A stretch of 64,000 bases of DNA from Costus lasius. Its lineage: Eukaryota > Streptophyta > Magnoliopsida > Zingiberales > Costaceae. The position numbers and the translations under genes are program-made. Of the stretch, positions 22,471 through 34,416 are shown piece after piece (position 1 is the first letter of the stretch; each line of letters starts with the position of its first letter). The DNA lies in assembly GCA_027563935.2 (NCBI GenBank), contig CM050447.1, positions 18,430,001-18,494,000 on the forward strand, written 5' to 3'. Under the pieces are notes generated by a model, which saw only the letters and a list, made by a program, of their open reading frames with translations, was not told where the DNA came from and did no database searches.

Positions 22471-25106
22471 CATGCACAACCCTCCATACCACGTTCATCC
22501 ATCCAAGGAAGACCCAAGGGAGCCCAACAAGGTGATAATTTGGCGATCACAATGCTCAAATCAACCACCGGATCACTACATGTGAGTCATTAGTCTGTTA
22601 TCGGTCCACACCGAGGTCCTTCAACTCATGGGCCTCGCAACCCAACTCTCTGAAGGACCAGCTCAAGACCGATATCACAATCACTTCAACAACACGACCC
22701 AAGAGCAAGCCTCAACCTCAATGAATTAGCCCTCGATTTCCAAATTCTACTGCTTTGTCGCGGCTTGCTCCGAGTTGGTTTGACGACTGCCCCCACCCTC
22801 CACACGCTCAAGGACATACGCAGAAGCTTCACTTTAGTTGGTAGGAGTTTGTTTTATTTTGTTTTTTTACTGCAGCTTGACCACTTTTGGCTGCAAGAGG
22901 AGGTAGTTGTTAGGATTTCAATTTTGACTTGTTTCCTCCGCTCTTGTTCTATAAAAGAGGATGATGGGCTAACCTTAATTTTTAGTTCTCTAGTAGTAGT
23001 AGAGTTCTCATAGTGAGTAGTGTGCTCTAGCTTGGGAGATCATGGTCAGCACCTCAATTCCGAAGCTTGTAAGAGTCTTAGTCGGTGCCACGACTCAGAA
23101 GTGTATTTTTCTAGCATTATAAGAAGTAAATCCCACCATCCCGGTGGGTCAGGTTTGCCTGTTTGCAGAAGTTACTTGTGTTATCTCCGCGGTGTTGTCA
23201 TCTTCTTCCCTTACCCTTCCTCCACAAAGTGTCCGTACGCCGGAGGCGTGGAGCAAATTTCATGTTCTTTTGTGTGTTTCCAGGCTCATAAGTGTGCAAG
23301 CTGTGCTCCATCAATCCGCTGTCCTCTAAATACGTGTCGCGCTTAAAATTGTCAAGAGGTTAATGTGTAGATTTTATAGTTTTGAGTGCCGTTGTTTCCT
23401 TGCTTGCATCCGTGTTGCCACGAAACGAGTTCTAACGTTGATTTCTTCGTGTTTTGTCGCTACACTTTCTGGACGTTTTCACTTCCCTCGTCTCAAGACC
23501 CTCTCACGTTTTATGTGCACCGTATAAATACCGTAAAGTACGAAACTAAGTACCAACCCTCCTATCGTAACTTCATCAGAGGTGATCTTGGTTGGGATAA
23601 TGACAGTGATAGGCACTTGTGCAGTATCTTTCAATCCACCTTCAAAGCTTTAAAGAACAGCTGGTTTTGTTTTTGGCTCCATCATTGCTGGTTGAGTTTG
23701 TATGCTCCGCGGTCACAGATGATCTTAGCATCTTAAGCATTCACCATCACCACTTGGGGCTTTAAAAAGTTCTAGACAGTTTCCAGCTATATTCAGACAA
23801 TGAAAACATACAATCAATGCCTTGGAGCAGCCAAAAATTTATCAGCTACTAATTTGAGATCAAGCTATCATGGTATGAAAGATACAGGCAATAGCAATGA
23901 GGAAAAAAAAATGCCAACAACGTAGACGAGAAACAGCAATAAAGGCAGCTGCGGTCACATTCATGCAAGTAATGTCCTGGAGTGGGTATTTCCTAACGGT
24001 GGTCTTTTTTCCAAATTAGCCACGACCTAGGTGGAGAGACGACTTTTCCAGCTCCTATTTAGGCAATCAACAAGTTTCTGTGTCTTGTTCACCAAATTGT
24101 GAACAGTGATGAGACAGTCAAAATGTTTCCATGTCTTCACTTCGGATTTACAATCTAGATTCTTGGTTAAACAGTACAAGAAGCTGCAGAAGAATTTGAA
24201 CACCTACACCACAAGATTTACAAAGCAAACTAAGATATACAAAGTAGTTCAAAAGTAGGCGCCATGCCAAAGCCTGAAAGTCATAAAAATGGAGTGGTTT
24301 TGCCTTTGTTGTAGCTCATTACTGCAGCTCCAAATCCACTTCAATGCAAGTCTACAACAGTCAGATGTGAATACATGATGCATAAGTGCAGAATGGGAAA
24401 GGCAATTCACTACGATATGCTATAAGCAGTCAATTTCTTGCAATAGGCTTGTTTCATAATCATACAAGACCATTTATTCAAGTGGAAATTGCTAATCACC
24501 ACTGAAACAACTACCACAGGGTTTGTCTGCCAAGCTTGACTGTTTCAACAAGCAATCAGCTTTTATACCTTCTCATGGTCAACGCAGTTCCCCACCATGC
24601 ACGCTCCCCCTCATCTAGGACGCTAGACAAGAAGTTTCAAAAGTGGTTATCTTATCGAAAGGAGACCTGAGTGCACAAGCAATCAGAAACAGACAAACAG
24701 GCAAATAAACAAATTCTTATTCAATCAATAAACATAAATTCGCATGACAGACGATTGTAATAAACCTGAAAATGACGATTGTAATTCTTGTAAGATGTGG
24801 CTTGAATACAAGAACACAATCTCGGACGTAACTGGAGTCATAATTCTCTAACGCAGAAAACCAGAAGGAAAAGAACGCACGTACCTTTAGGAGCTAAGTA
24901 TCAACAATAAATGTAACTTCATAGCTGCATAAAATGCAGTAGAAAAGCTAACAGAAACAGAAACATGCTAAGGAAGATACTTTTCTCTTCATTAAAAGCT
25001 CAAGTAGAACATGAGACGGTTGAAATAACAGATTCACAAATATCCACGGATCAAGATTTTTTTTCTTCAAATCCATGATTTATTACTAAATTTGTTTTGG
25101 CTGGTT
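22471..25106. other. Intergenic and retroelement-like sequence; 3' side includes the CAF1 3' UTR region
   Basis: No protein could be recognised. A TATAAAAG at about 22952 followed by TAGTTCTCTAGTAGTAGTAGAG looks like a retroelement promoter or LTR end, but no partner repeat was found. From 23760 to 25106 the DNA is ordinary AT-rich sequence. Its right end would be the 3' UTR of the deadenylase gene, with a minus-strand AATAAA at 25079-25084. Confidence 0.4.
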
Positions 25107-25946
25107 CTAATTATGCGCACTCTGTGCACTCTCGATATCCAAACCAAACAACAATCCCATAAATTTTTCCATGGACCCAACAAAGCGATGACCTTGCATC
25201 TTCATGAAGGCCCTGGCAGTTAGCAAGCTGTCGGAGCCCGCCTGGTGGCACGTCCCAACCCTCTCAACCTCCAACTTTTCGGCCACCTTGTTGAGGCCTC
25301 CATAAAGATTGTTGTTCAGATGGATCACACGCTTGATGTCATACATAACGGGGAAGAACAAGTTGAGAAGCTCCATAAACTCCCCAAGAGTCTCCGGCAG
25401 GTTCCTGCAAGTTAGGATCTTTAGTAGGTAGCCGAAGTCGTAGGCCCCATGGAATGCCACCCAGCGGATTGAATCGTTGAGCACGACACCGGATGACATC
25501 AAGAGCTCCACGAACCGGCCTGCATCAACGCCGTGGTCGCGGTTCTTCTCGAAGTCGATGCCGGACTTCTTAAGAAGGTCGATGGAGTCGGGCACAAAGA
25601 CGTCGTTGTAGACGTCAAACTCCCGAAAGTTGAACTGCCAGACCACTGGGCGGCCGGACAAGGGAGAGGTGGGGAGATTCCCGGCAGCGTCAGAGAAAGT
25701 AAGGCCGAGTTGGAGGAGGTGGAGTAGGTTGACGTTGGCGCTGAGGGTGCGATAATTGGCGTCGGCGGGCTGCTTGAAGTCACCGAGATGGCGGATGACG
25801 ACGCCCGGGAACTCGGTGTCCATGGCGACTAAGGGGAAGTCATCGACGATGTCTCGGATCACGGCGAACTCCGATTCGAGGTTTTCAGCCCACACGTCTC
25901 GGATCTCAACCGACTCGTCCGCGCCCTTCCGCATCGGTGGCTCCAT
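25107..25946 (-). CDS. CAF1: CAF1/POP2-type deadenylase (CCR4-NOT complex subunit), 279 aa
   Basis: The protein shortens poly(A) tails as the DEDD-family 3'-5' exonuclease subunit of the CCR4-NOT complex, which controls mRNA decay. The single-exon frame spans nearly all of a plant CAF1 (usually about 270-290 residues). Catalytic residues are visible: Asp43 and Glu45 in AMDTEFPG, Asp170 in FHGAYDFGYLL, and Asp239 with His234 in CHQAGSDSLLT. The usual IREVW-like start appears as VEIRDVWAENLESE. The start at 25946 gives a short N-terminus like known family members, and no upstream in-frame ATG extends the homology. GC-rich coding and lack of introns are typical of monocot CAF1 genes. Which paralogue it is cannot be told. 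Confidence 0.95.
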   Translation of the reverse strand: MEPPMRKGADESVEIRDVWAENLESEFAVIRDIVDDFPLVAMDTEFPGVVIRHLGDFKQPADANYRTLSANVNLLHLLQLGLTFSDAAGNLPTSPLSGRPVVWQFNFREFDVYNDVFVPDSIDLLKKSGIDFEKNRDHGVDAGRFVELLMSSGVVLNDSIRWVAFHGAYDFGYLLKILTCRNLPETLGEFMELLNLFFPVMYDIKRVIHLNNNLYGGLNKVAEKLEVERVGTCHQAGSDSLLTARAFMKMQGHRFVGSMEKFMGLLFGLDIESAQSAHN

Positions 25947-26290
25947 AGCAGATCGATCAAGGCGTGGCTGCTGAGGCGCATAAGAAACCCGTGTAGATCC
26001 AGGGAAAACAGTAGATCTAAGCCGATGAAGGATCGAAACCCTATAATCGGCAGAAAGGAGTAATGGTTGTGGCCGGATCGAAGCGATTCCGGTAGAGAGA
26101 TCTCTTCGATTCCGGGAGAGAGATCAAGCGCAAGCTCCTAGGGTTCTCGTGGGCGGGAGACTCAGAGACGAGAAAAAGGAAAGATATACCATTTTTGTAA
26201 TTTAATCGGTATACGAGGGTATAGAAAAGATCGGCAAGCCGCTGGGAAACGCGTTTCGAACAACCATGAAAAAGAAAAGCATGTTTTCCA
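25947..26290 (-). promoter_or_regulatory. 5' leader and proximal promoter of the CAF1 gene
   Basis: This short interval separates the start codon from the duplicated segment that begins at 26291. It is GC-moderate near the gene. A convincing TATA box was not found. If transcription starts here, the duplicated segment forms the distal promoter. Confidence 0.4.
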
Positions 26291-26996
26291 CTTAAATCAT
26301 ACCCACATGACCACACCCTACGCTTTTCCAACCACAAAACTGAACTGGAACATTTGCGTTGACCCTTTTTTATTTCCTAGTGTTTTATAACTATAAATTA
26401 TCAAATATAATAAACCTAATTTATGATTAAATAGTTATATTAATTTAATAAATAAACAGAAGTAACGTAGAGAGTGGGTCAATGGAAGACTCATTTTTAA
26501 GCTTCAGGAGGTTGAAGAACTCACGATGGTCGTGCAAGGCGACTGCAGGAAACTTACTGGAAATAGCATAATGGTTGACCGAGGTCTTCTATGAAAAAAA
26601 AATCAGATATATGCAATGTGTGTATCGAGATTTTGGACAACATCCTAACTAAAGATTTTTGCTCGTCATTTCTACCTAAATTTTCATTCTTATTATTGAA
26701 GACGTAGACTTTCATTTTCTTAGGGTATGTTTTGCTATGACCGTAATGTGTAATAAGTCAACTAATAAAAATCAAACCCACTCCATGATAGCTTGGTTTG
26801 AGTATACTCATCGTCCAAGAAAAAAGACTCGCTCATTATAGCTCAAAAATAATACTAATGATAGAAAACGTATATTTCCTCAATAATTAAATAAAAAGTT
26901 GAAAAATCAGCAACAGGTCGCTAGTTTTTGACTGATCGATTGCAGTCCGGATTCAGAACTTCTGAGAATGGTCAAAGGTCACATATATTAAATTCA

Positions 26997-29574
26997 CGTG
27001 TATAATCATAATAATATATAAATCTAATAAAATTATAACTTAAGAAAATATAATTAAACACAAAAATACTAAAATTTAATATGAAAAACTTCTTAAAAAA
27101 TAGGACAAAAAATTATATAAGCCGGACACCAAAATTTCACTATAAAAAAAATAATACAAAATCTCTCTCAATCAATAATTTTATCAAACATGATGAAATT
27201 CAACTTAAGGAAAACACAATCCCAAAATTACTTTCTAAATTAATTCAAACAAACGAAGAGTCTAATTGAAAATCTGATCGTTGGATATATAAGAAATTAC
27301 CACAGAAGCAACTTTGTAAATTCTTGTGCCGAATCAGACAGTGAATAACTCTAAAATTGCGCCCAAAAATTTTTAGCCAACTTCTCTTTTCTATTTCTCT
27401 CTCCTGTGCCGCTGATGTCAAAATCGAGAGTAAACCTTTTACAATAAGGTCCACTTCCTTCTTCTATTTGCATGTGGGTCCCTACATGATGTAGGACCCA
27501 TATATAATGATCTCCCCCCTCCTACATCATGCTTGGATGACTAAGCTAGTCATATTCTTACAGACCTCAATCTTCTCTTTTGTTATAACTTTCTTCACTC
27601 GATAGCACTCTGATTTTCTTTCTCTAATCATGATAAAACTATTGTCATATTGCCTTGAAGCTTTTTTTTTCATTAAGTGACTTTCTCAACTGAGTTTTCT
27701 TCTGAGATTGCTGAAATATCTGTCTTTTCTGTGCACTACTTGCATCATTTATTTGGTGCTCATCCTGGAACTCTCTCCTTAGCTGAAAAACTAGCTCACT
27801 TTGTACTTTAGAAGAAATGACATTCTTTAATAAAATCTTCACACCCTTCTGGCTCAAGGGTCCAATCCTCCTGTGACATAACTCTAAAGTAGGTGTTGAA
27901 GTAGTACTAATTTCTCCTATAAGAACCTCAACATCAGTGTGATAAAGAGCATGTTGCTTACTTCCTCTAGCACATATAAGTGATCCTTTTGTTAGCTTCC
28001 ACTTTTTATTATTAAATGTGTTCACTAAGCCCTCATCATCAAAAATACTATGTGAAATCAAACTGAACCTCAAGTCAAGAATATATCTTACATATCTAAG
28101 AATCATCTTATGTCCAAGGTTAATCTTGATAATGATATCCCATTTTCTTCTGATAACTACAATATCCTTATTTTCTATCTTTACAATGCCTAAGTCACAA
28201 TGATGTAATAATAAAAAATAATCAATGTGAGGGGTAGCATGAAACAAAGCACTTGTGTTAATGATCCAACTGTCTTTTCCATTAACTATCAATATATTCT
28301 TCATGTCACTTGCTACTAGAATGCCAACATCACTGTCCATAGTGATTGTAGTGTTGCTCTCTTTTTCCTCTCTTGTGATTCAACTGCTTTCTCCTCTCTG
28401 ATCCTTCTTGAATGACCAATAATATTTCTTAATATGTTCCTTCTTATGACAATAAAAGCACTCAACATTTTTCCTAATAGATGAACTGTACCTAGAATTC
28501 TCATGCTGATATGAAGATCAATTTGTGCTTCTACTATGATTTTCAGTTACCAATACTTGAGATCTATTCGCATCCACAGATATTCTTCTAGTTTCTTCAT
28601 TCAATAAGCTTGAAGTCACTAGGCTCATAGATAACATATCATATGGTGCTACATTATTGGGAGATACAACCAAAGTCTCCCAACTCTCTGGTAGAGAACT
28701 CAATAACAAAGTGCTTGCAATTCATCTTTAATTATCATCTTCATAGAAGCCAACTAATTGATAATGTTTTTCATGTCATTCAAATGCTCAATAATTTTTT
28801 CACCTTCCATATACTTCAGATTTACCAGTTTTCTAATTAAAAAAACCTTGTTACCAGCAGTTTTTCTCTCATATAAGTCTTCTAATTTTTTTCAAAACTT
28901 ATATGCAACTTTTTCATTCACAATATGATGAAAAACACTATCTTCCACCCACTGCCGAATATAACTGATGGTTTTTCTATTCAGTTTGTTTCAATTATCA
29001 TCTGTTATTTTTTCTAGTTTGGTTTCATTCTTAACTACATAAAATAAATCTTTGCAATATAGGTAGTCTTCCATCTTGGTTTTCCAAATAAGCCAATTTT
29101 CTCCATTAAGAACAATCATCCTATTGCCAACTTCCATGATTAACACAAGTAAATAATAACTTGGCTCTGATATCACTGTTGGGGTTTTATATTCAACTTG
29201 ATAAATTCCTGAATATCATTTTGTATAATCACAATAATATATAAATACAATAAATTATAATCAACTCAGAAAACACAACCAAACACAAGAACACCAAGAT
29301 TTAACATAAAAAATTCCTAAAAAATAAAATAAAAAATCATAAAAATCGGCTACCAAAATTCTACAACGACGGAATAATACAAAATCTCTTCTCAATCAAT
29401 TGTTCCCCTATTCCTTATCACCAATCCCAAAATTCCTTATCACCAATCCAATTGCTCCCCTATTCCTTCACGTTTCACGTCGGCATTAGGTTTTAATTAA
29501 AAAAAAACCTTTTACAATAAGGTCCACTCCCTTCTTCTATTTGCATGTAGATCATATAGGACCCACGTATAACA
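26997..29574 (-). mobile_element. Short internally deleted Ty1/copia element, minus strand
   Basis: The right LTR is 29178-29574 (TGTTATACGTGGG...CCCCAACA on the minus strand). Next to it is a primer-binding site at about 29163-29175, matching initiator tRNA-Met (ATATCAGAGCC). The left LTR spans about 26997-27510; it lacks its terminal 40 bases and differs internally. A GGAGGGGGGAGAT tract just inside it (27511-27523, minus strand) is a good polypurine tract. Only gag and a protease region remain between the LTRs. Integrase and polymerase are absent, so the element is non-autonomous. Confidence 0.88.
27645..29140 (-). pseudogene. Decayed copia gag and protease/GAG-pre-integrase region
   Basis: Gag begins near 29140 (MEVGNRMIVLNGENWLIWKTK), a usual copia Gag start. 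The region 27645-28340 has a degenerate protease site (WIINTSALFHATP; an intact site would have Asp-Ser/Thr-Gly). A GAG-pre-integrase motif follows (ELCHRRIGPLSQKGVKIL). Frameshifts separate the pieces near 28710 and 28500. After SKVQSELV the expected integrase is missing, marking an internal deletion. Confidence 0.8.
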
Positions 29575-30018
29575 AGAAAAACAAATTTACATTAAAAAAC
29601 AAATAAATACAGACAAGGAGTTAAGAGAGATTTTTTTGTTGTTGGCCACCGAAGTCAACTGCACACCAAATCTTCAAGATCTAGTTAGTTCAACAAACTG
29701 CGCCTAACATGGATAAGCTTTGGTAGTGCATTGCTATAGATCTTGTTTTCCCTTGCAGCAACATCCAATGCCCATCATTAACCTTTCCTTTTCCACCAAG
29801 CTCATCCGCTGCTTTTCCCAAATATGCAATCCCAAAAAGCCCTAAAAAGAAAATTGGCCCTGGACATGTGCCACCTCACTGTAACCTGCTCTGCAAACCT
29901 TTAGTTCATGGCCTCAATCATAACAGGAAGTTGAAAACTGACTTCCTCTGCTCATTTATCTGTTTCTTCCACTGCGAGTTAAGAAACAGGGGGAAGACGC
30001 ACAATAGCGGGGGAGGTG

Positions 30019-32160
30019 ATGCAGGAAGACTGTAAAAGGAGAGTCTTGACAAGGAGGAATGCAGCGGTGATGGCTGGCTCACTGCACAGAAGTACGCTGA
30101 AGATGGATGAAGGTAAACGTGGAATTAACGTCTTTAATGGCAAAGAGAGCCATAAAAATGATGGCAGTGCTGACGATGAAGGGGCGAGAGGCGGCCGAAG
30201 GTTGAGGGGGAATCAGAGAGACAGCGCCGCCACTGACAGGAGAAGGCCAACCAATTGCAGACCATCGGAGCTGGAGGAGAATTCCTTGACTCAGAAAAGC
30301 ACAGTGAAGATAAGAAAGGCCCCAAACTCTTTAAGGAAAGATCATCACGAAATCGAGGGGCAGAAACAAATACTTCTGGTTGGTGATGAAGAAGGGGAGA
30401 TGGAGGAGAAGATCGAGGGTGAGATAAAGCAGGGCGAATGGGACTTGGTGGATAAAATGATGGATCTTCCGGAAGAGAAATCGATAGTCATGGATGAGGA
30501 AGAGGAGGAGGAGGAAGGAGAACAGATTAGTGATCAAAAGCTTGGGATTCATGTGTTGTCACATGACGAAGAAAAAGATATGAATCCTGTGAGTATTCCA
30601 GTAGCAATGAATGCTGCTGAGAAGAAGCAGAATCATATAATACCATCTCTATGTAAGTTCAATGAATCCAAAAGTTTCTATAATTCACCATATTCTTCAT
30701 GGTCATATACTTAATTTGGATTTAATCGAATCTTTGCAAAATTTTCAAAGCCTTCGTATTTGTATAATTGCTTTTGTCCCCGTGTCTCTAATCAGTTCAA
30801 GAAGTGGATGGAGAAACGAATGCCAGACATGAGCACGATGGAATACAAAGCATTGGTCAGTGACCATTAGTTCTTCATCTCTTTCCTTAATTCAGAATAT
30901 TCTCCATGGTCATCTACACGACGCATTAAGCAATTCTGTTCCATTGATCCAGTAAACTTAGCCATGTGGAGAGATGCATCGAAATCGGCCTTTGTTTTCG
31001 GCAGTGGAATATTCTTCCTTCTCTCCTCTTCCTACGCAAAGGACATCAACTTCAGGTCAGAAGACAAACCTCCTCAAACATGATGAACAAGAATCAAAAG
31101 TTAAGAGTATAAATGATGTTAATTCCCCTTGCTTGCAGTCTGATTTCAGCATGTTCATACGTTGGACTCTTCTACCTTGCCTTTGTATTTCTCTGCAAGT
31201 CAATCATCCGCAGGTAACAGCCCTCAGGATCGAATGATCATTCAGAAAAGTCAAACTAGTGACTCTTGTCGGTTGTTTGTGAAACAGAGGAGATGCAGTG
31301 GAGATTGATGAAAGGGAACAGGAGCACATGGTGGGAGAGGAAGAGGCAATCTGGCTTCTAAAGCTTCTTCTTCCTTATGTCAATGAGCTGCTTTTACTGC
31401 TCAGGAGCCTCTTCTCCGGGCACCCTGCAACAACCATGAAGGTGCATGGTTTGGCTTTATTCTCTCTTCAATTTCTTCATGATCACTCATGTCTTGCTTT
31501 CTTTCTTCTGTTGTTATGTATGTGCAGCTTGCGCTGCTACTCTTTGTCACGGCGAGGTGTGGTAGCTGCATCACCATTTGGAGCCTTGCCAAACTGAGTA
31601 AAATCATCCATGGGAAACGATTTTACTTTATTAAACCCAGAATCTTCCGATAATGTTTGTTTTTTTTCTGTAGCTTTTTTTGGAGCCTTCACCATCCCGA
31701 AGCTCTACTCTGCCTATTCCACTCAGCTGGCGAAACTTGGTCAGTGAATTAGTACTCTCCCTTGACAGTACTCTTGAGCTTTAAGGGCTTCTACTGTTCA
31801 TAACGGCAGGTAAATTTTGGGTGGAGAGGGTTAAGGATGGCTGGGAATCATGCGGCCACAAGAGAGCAGTCACCTCCGCCATCTTCGTCCTCGTCTGGAA
31901 CATTTCCTCCACTGTTGCTCGCATCTGGACGTGTAAGCGTTCCTTCCCCCATGCAATTTGAACTTAGAGCTATGTATTTATCCTCGTTGGCGGCCACCAA
32001 GGGCTGGCTAACCTTCAATGAGACAGTGTTCTTGGCGGTGGTGGCTATGAGGCTCTACCAGCAATCTGTGTCGGAGTGCGGCTGGAGTGGGCGGGAGGAG
32101 GAGGCAGGAAGAGAAGACCAGCTGGGACTTGGATCCCGCCGCCGAAGAGAGGAGAGGTAG
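30019..32160 (+). CDS. Reticulon-like protein, plant RTNLB17/21-type with long N-terminus, 472 aa, 9 exons
   Basis: Reticulons sit in the ER membrane and shape tubules through hydrophobic hairpins. Exons: 30019-30652, 30796-30855, 30953-31055, 31139-31213, 31288-31441, 31528-31597, 31674-31739, 31810-31932, 32027-32160. All junctions are GT-AG and keep frame. The N-terminus has LKMDEGKRGINVFNGKE, like the conserved WESRMKxDEVKGGIKVF-type box of this subgroup. A long acidic region follows. The reticulon domain spans about residues 233-445: MWRDASKSAFVFGSG, SSSYAKDINF, LISACSYVGLFYLAF, then the second hydrophobic hairpin (LALLLFVTARCGSC, GAFTIPKLYSAYSTQLAKL). The ATG at 30019 is the first in frame. 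The last exon adds an unusual Glu/Arg-rich tail. Subgroup assignment is moderately sure. Confidence 0.9.
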
Positions 32161-32892
32161 ATTTTATGAGGGGATGGAATGAGATCAAAGTTGATGTTTC
32201 CGCCCGAGTAAAGTGAATCGGTTATTCGGTTTGTGAAGAATCGATTTTTCATCTTCAAAAGCTTCTTACTTTAGATTTATGCACATCGTGTTAAAAATAG
32301 TAAACACGACTAATATCATATATGTGTGTTATACTAAAAATAATAGTAAACATAACTCTTATTATGTGCATAGTGAGATTGAAATTAAGTGGTGAGTTAT
32401 TTTTAGTAATAGATTAATTATTTTATTTTTTATATTTAACAGCTGCGGTTAATAAATTAGTATTATATTTTATCTCTTTTATTTTTATTCTTGTGATTTA
32501 TTATGTTATAGTTTATAGAAGTTACCGATTTCTACGTTGCTTAATTTCTAACACATTAGTCAGCAAGCGTCGGGTCAAAACCACGTGGCGAGAACAAATG
32601 TTGATTTTGACCAAGAACGTCTCCACACGTGTATTGACTCGATCTCTTTTTTTTTCTTTTTCTTTTTTACTCGATCTCCCTACTTGCTCATCCATCTACC
32701 CATTATGTCTGTCTATCCAATTACTTGTCAATATTAAGAAAGAAACTATGTTTGAATCAGGCAAAAACCAATCAGTGTATCTAAAAAATTTCCTTCTTTT
32801 TCTTTGCTAAAACTATTTACAACATACACCACAGGTTCAAGAATCGAATGAGAGAAATTGAGATCGAAGACAAATGCTACTCAACTAACTAA
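32161..32892. other. Intergenic sequence between the convergent reticulon and WRKY genes
   Basis: AT-rich; both neighbouring genes end here, so it should hold their 3' UTRs. No further feature was seen. Confidence 0.5.
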
Positions 32893-33988
32893 TTAGATAG
32901 AATGGGAGGATCCAAACATCGTCCCGGAAATGGCGGCTGCCAACGCGGTTTTGAAAGCCGGATCGTTCGTCAATGACAACGCCATTTGCTCCACCAAACT
33001 CCGCGGCTGCGCCACAGCCGGCAATGAGTATTCCTGCACCTGCACTTGTTCCTTGTTCGGTGAAGGAGAAGGGCGAGATGTCGCTGAAGGATGGCCGCCA
33101 TGCAATTGGCCGTGGTTGTGCTCGCCGTCGTACGTAGCGACCAGCAAGGATTTATCCTCCGCGCTTCTTTGCACCTGAAGTCAAAAAAAGAAAAATAAAA
33201 TAAAATCGGATTAGTTCAATTACTCCATCAGCTTCAATTCTTTATACGTAGTTTAACTGATGAATAAACTACCTTCTTCTTAACGGGGCAAGTTGGGGCG
33301 AAAGAGCATCTGAAGTATGCTCTTGGGCATGGGTTATCTCTTGTCACCTTCTGACCATATTTCCTCCATTGATACCCATCCTTCACCACCTGATAAGGAG
33401 ATTGATAGATTATGAACTTGAAGTCAACCATTTAATACTGCATGCTGAATTATTCAATCAATTGGTCAAACGCAAATGGTGGAGTTTGTGGAGAGGGAAC
33501 TCACGAGGCTCGTATCAGATGGATCGGTGCGAACATAGAGCCTGGACGTCTTGGGCGTGCACTCCTCCCTGACTCTCTTACTGGAATCGTCGCTGCTCGA
33601 GCTGCTGCCCGCCCTCTTTCCGGCCGAGCAAGCTTCGCTGGCGGGGGCCGACGCCTGCTGGTAGGTCATCATCCGGCTCCGGAGCGCGCTGTACTTGGCG
33701 ACCACGTCGGCCAGCGCGTCCTTGAGCCGCATATTCTCCTCGCTCGCGAGGCCGAGCTCAGCCTCGAGGGCCTTCTTCGCCTCCACCTAAACAAAGGCCA
33801 GAAAGAGCTGGAAATCATCAGCTTGACGGCGCCGGAACAGTTAGTTAAGCTACACTCCTACTCACCTGCCCCTCCTCTCGCGCGAAGGCGACGTCACGCT
33901 CGCCGTGTAGCGTAACCGATGGGGCGGCGCCGATGCTGAGGTCGAGGTCCACCGAGGGACGATTAACGGTGAGCTGAGCAATCTCCAT
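32893..33988 (-). CDS. Group IIa WRKY transcription factor (WRKY18/40/60-type), 267 aa, 4 exons
   Basis: WRKY proteins bind W-box DNA (TTGAC[CT]); group IIa members modulate defence and abscisic-acid responses in the nucleus. Exons on the minus strand: 33988-33866, 33786-33505, 33389-33273, 33174-32893, all in phase 0. The N-terminal part has a heptad-like zipper (residues 45-80, [18 protein letters not shown]). Then come a Ser-rich and basic segment and the WRKY domain: WRKYGQK at 143-149, zinc ligands Cys163, Cys169, His193 and His195 (C-X5-C-X23-H-X-H). The intron splitting the domain exactly before VQR is the mark of groups IIa/IIb. [23 protein letters not shown] fits IIa. The start has a matching TATA box at 34042-34048. 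Confidence 0.95.
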
Positions 33989-34041
33989 TGCTTTAGATTA
34001 ACGTGGAATGCGAACTATTGGGACTGACGGGTGTTGCTGCA

Positions 34042-34048
34042 TTTTATA
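34042..34048 (-). promoter_or_regulatory. TATA box of the WRKY gene
   Basis: TATAAAA on the minus strand lies 54-60 bases upstream of the start codon. This implies a very short 5' UTR. Confidence 0.6.
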
Positions 34049-34416
34049 GAGATGGGGCACGGTGGATGGAAAGGTCGTCGGAGTAGTTAGTCTCTTCAAC
34101 GAATTATTGGGGTGGGGACGAATGAAGAAGAATCTGCGGGAGGCGAGATTGACCAACGAGGAAGCGTGTCAAGGTTGTGTTCATGTGCACGCTCTTGGAC
34201 TTTTTTTTTCCTTTTCTGTTTTTGTTTGCGAGGTGGATATTAATGTAGGGGTGGATCGATGTCGGCCACCGCGCCAAACGAGGAGCTCAACGCCATTAGG
34301 TAATGCATCACATGTGAAAGTTAGAATTGAAGGATGGTGCGAGATAAATTGCCAAGTGCACAAGAAGAGTCAATCTTACTTGAATGGGAAGTTGAGAGTT
34401 TAGCTTTCTAAGTATA

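Larger units (their letters stand above)
26291..29765 (+). repeat. Segmental repeat, copy 2 (direct duplicate of 2385-3446), interrupted by a copia element
   Basis: Segments 26291-26995 and 29575-29765 match copy 1 in order. The copia element 26997-29574 lies between them. About 11 bases of the target (TCCAAGAGGGA in copy 1) are missing at the insertion. The right end, GTTTTCCCTTGCAGCAACA, is about 250 bases upstream of the reticulon start codon. Confidence 0.8.

Noticed and set aside
22765..23736. Possible small genes (up to 116 codons)
   Set aside because: None shows a domain or conserved motif; the segment looks like retroelement or unconserved DNA.
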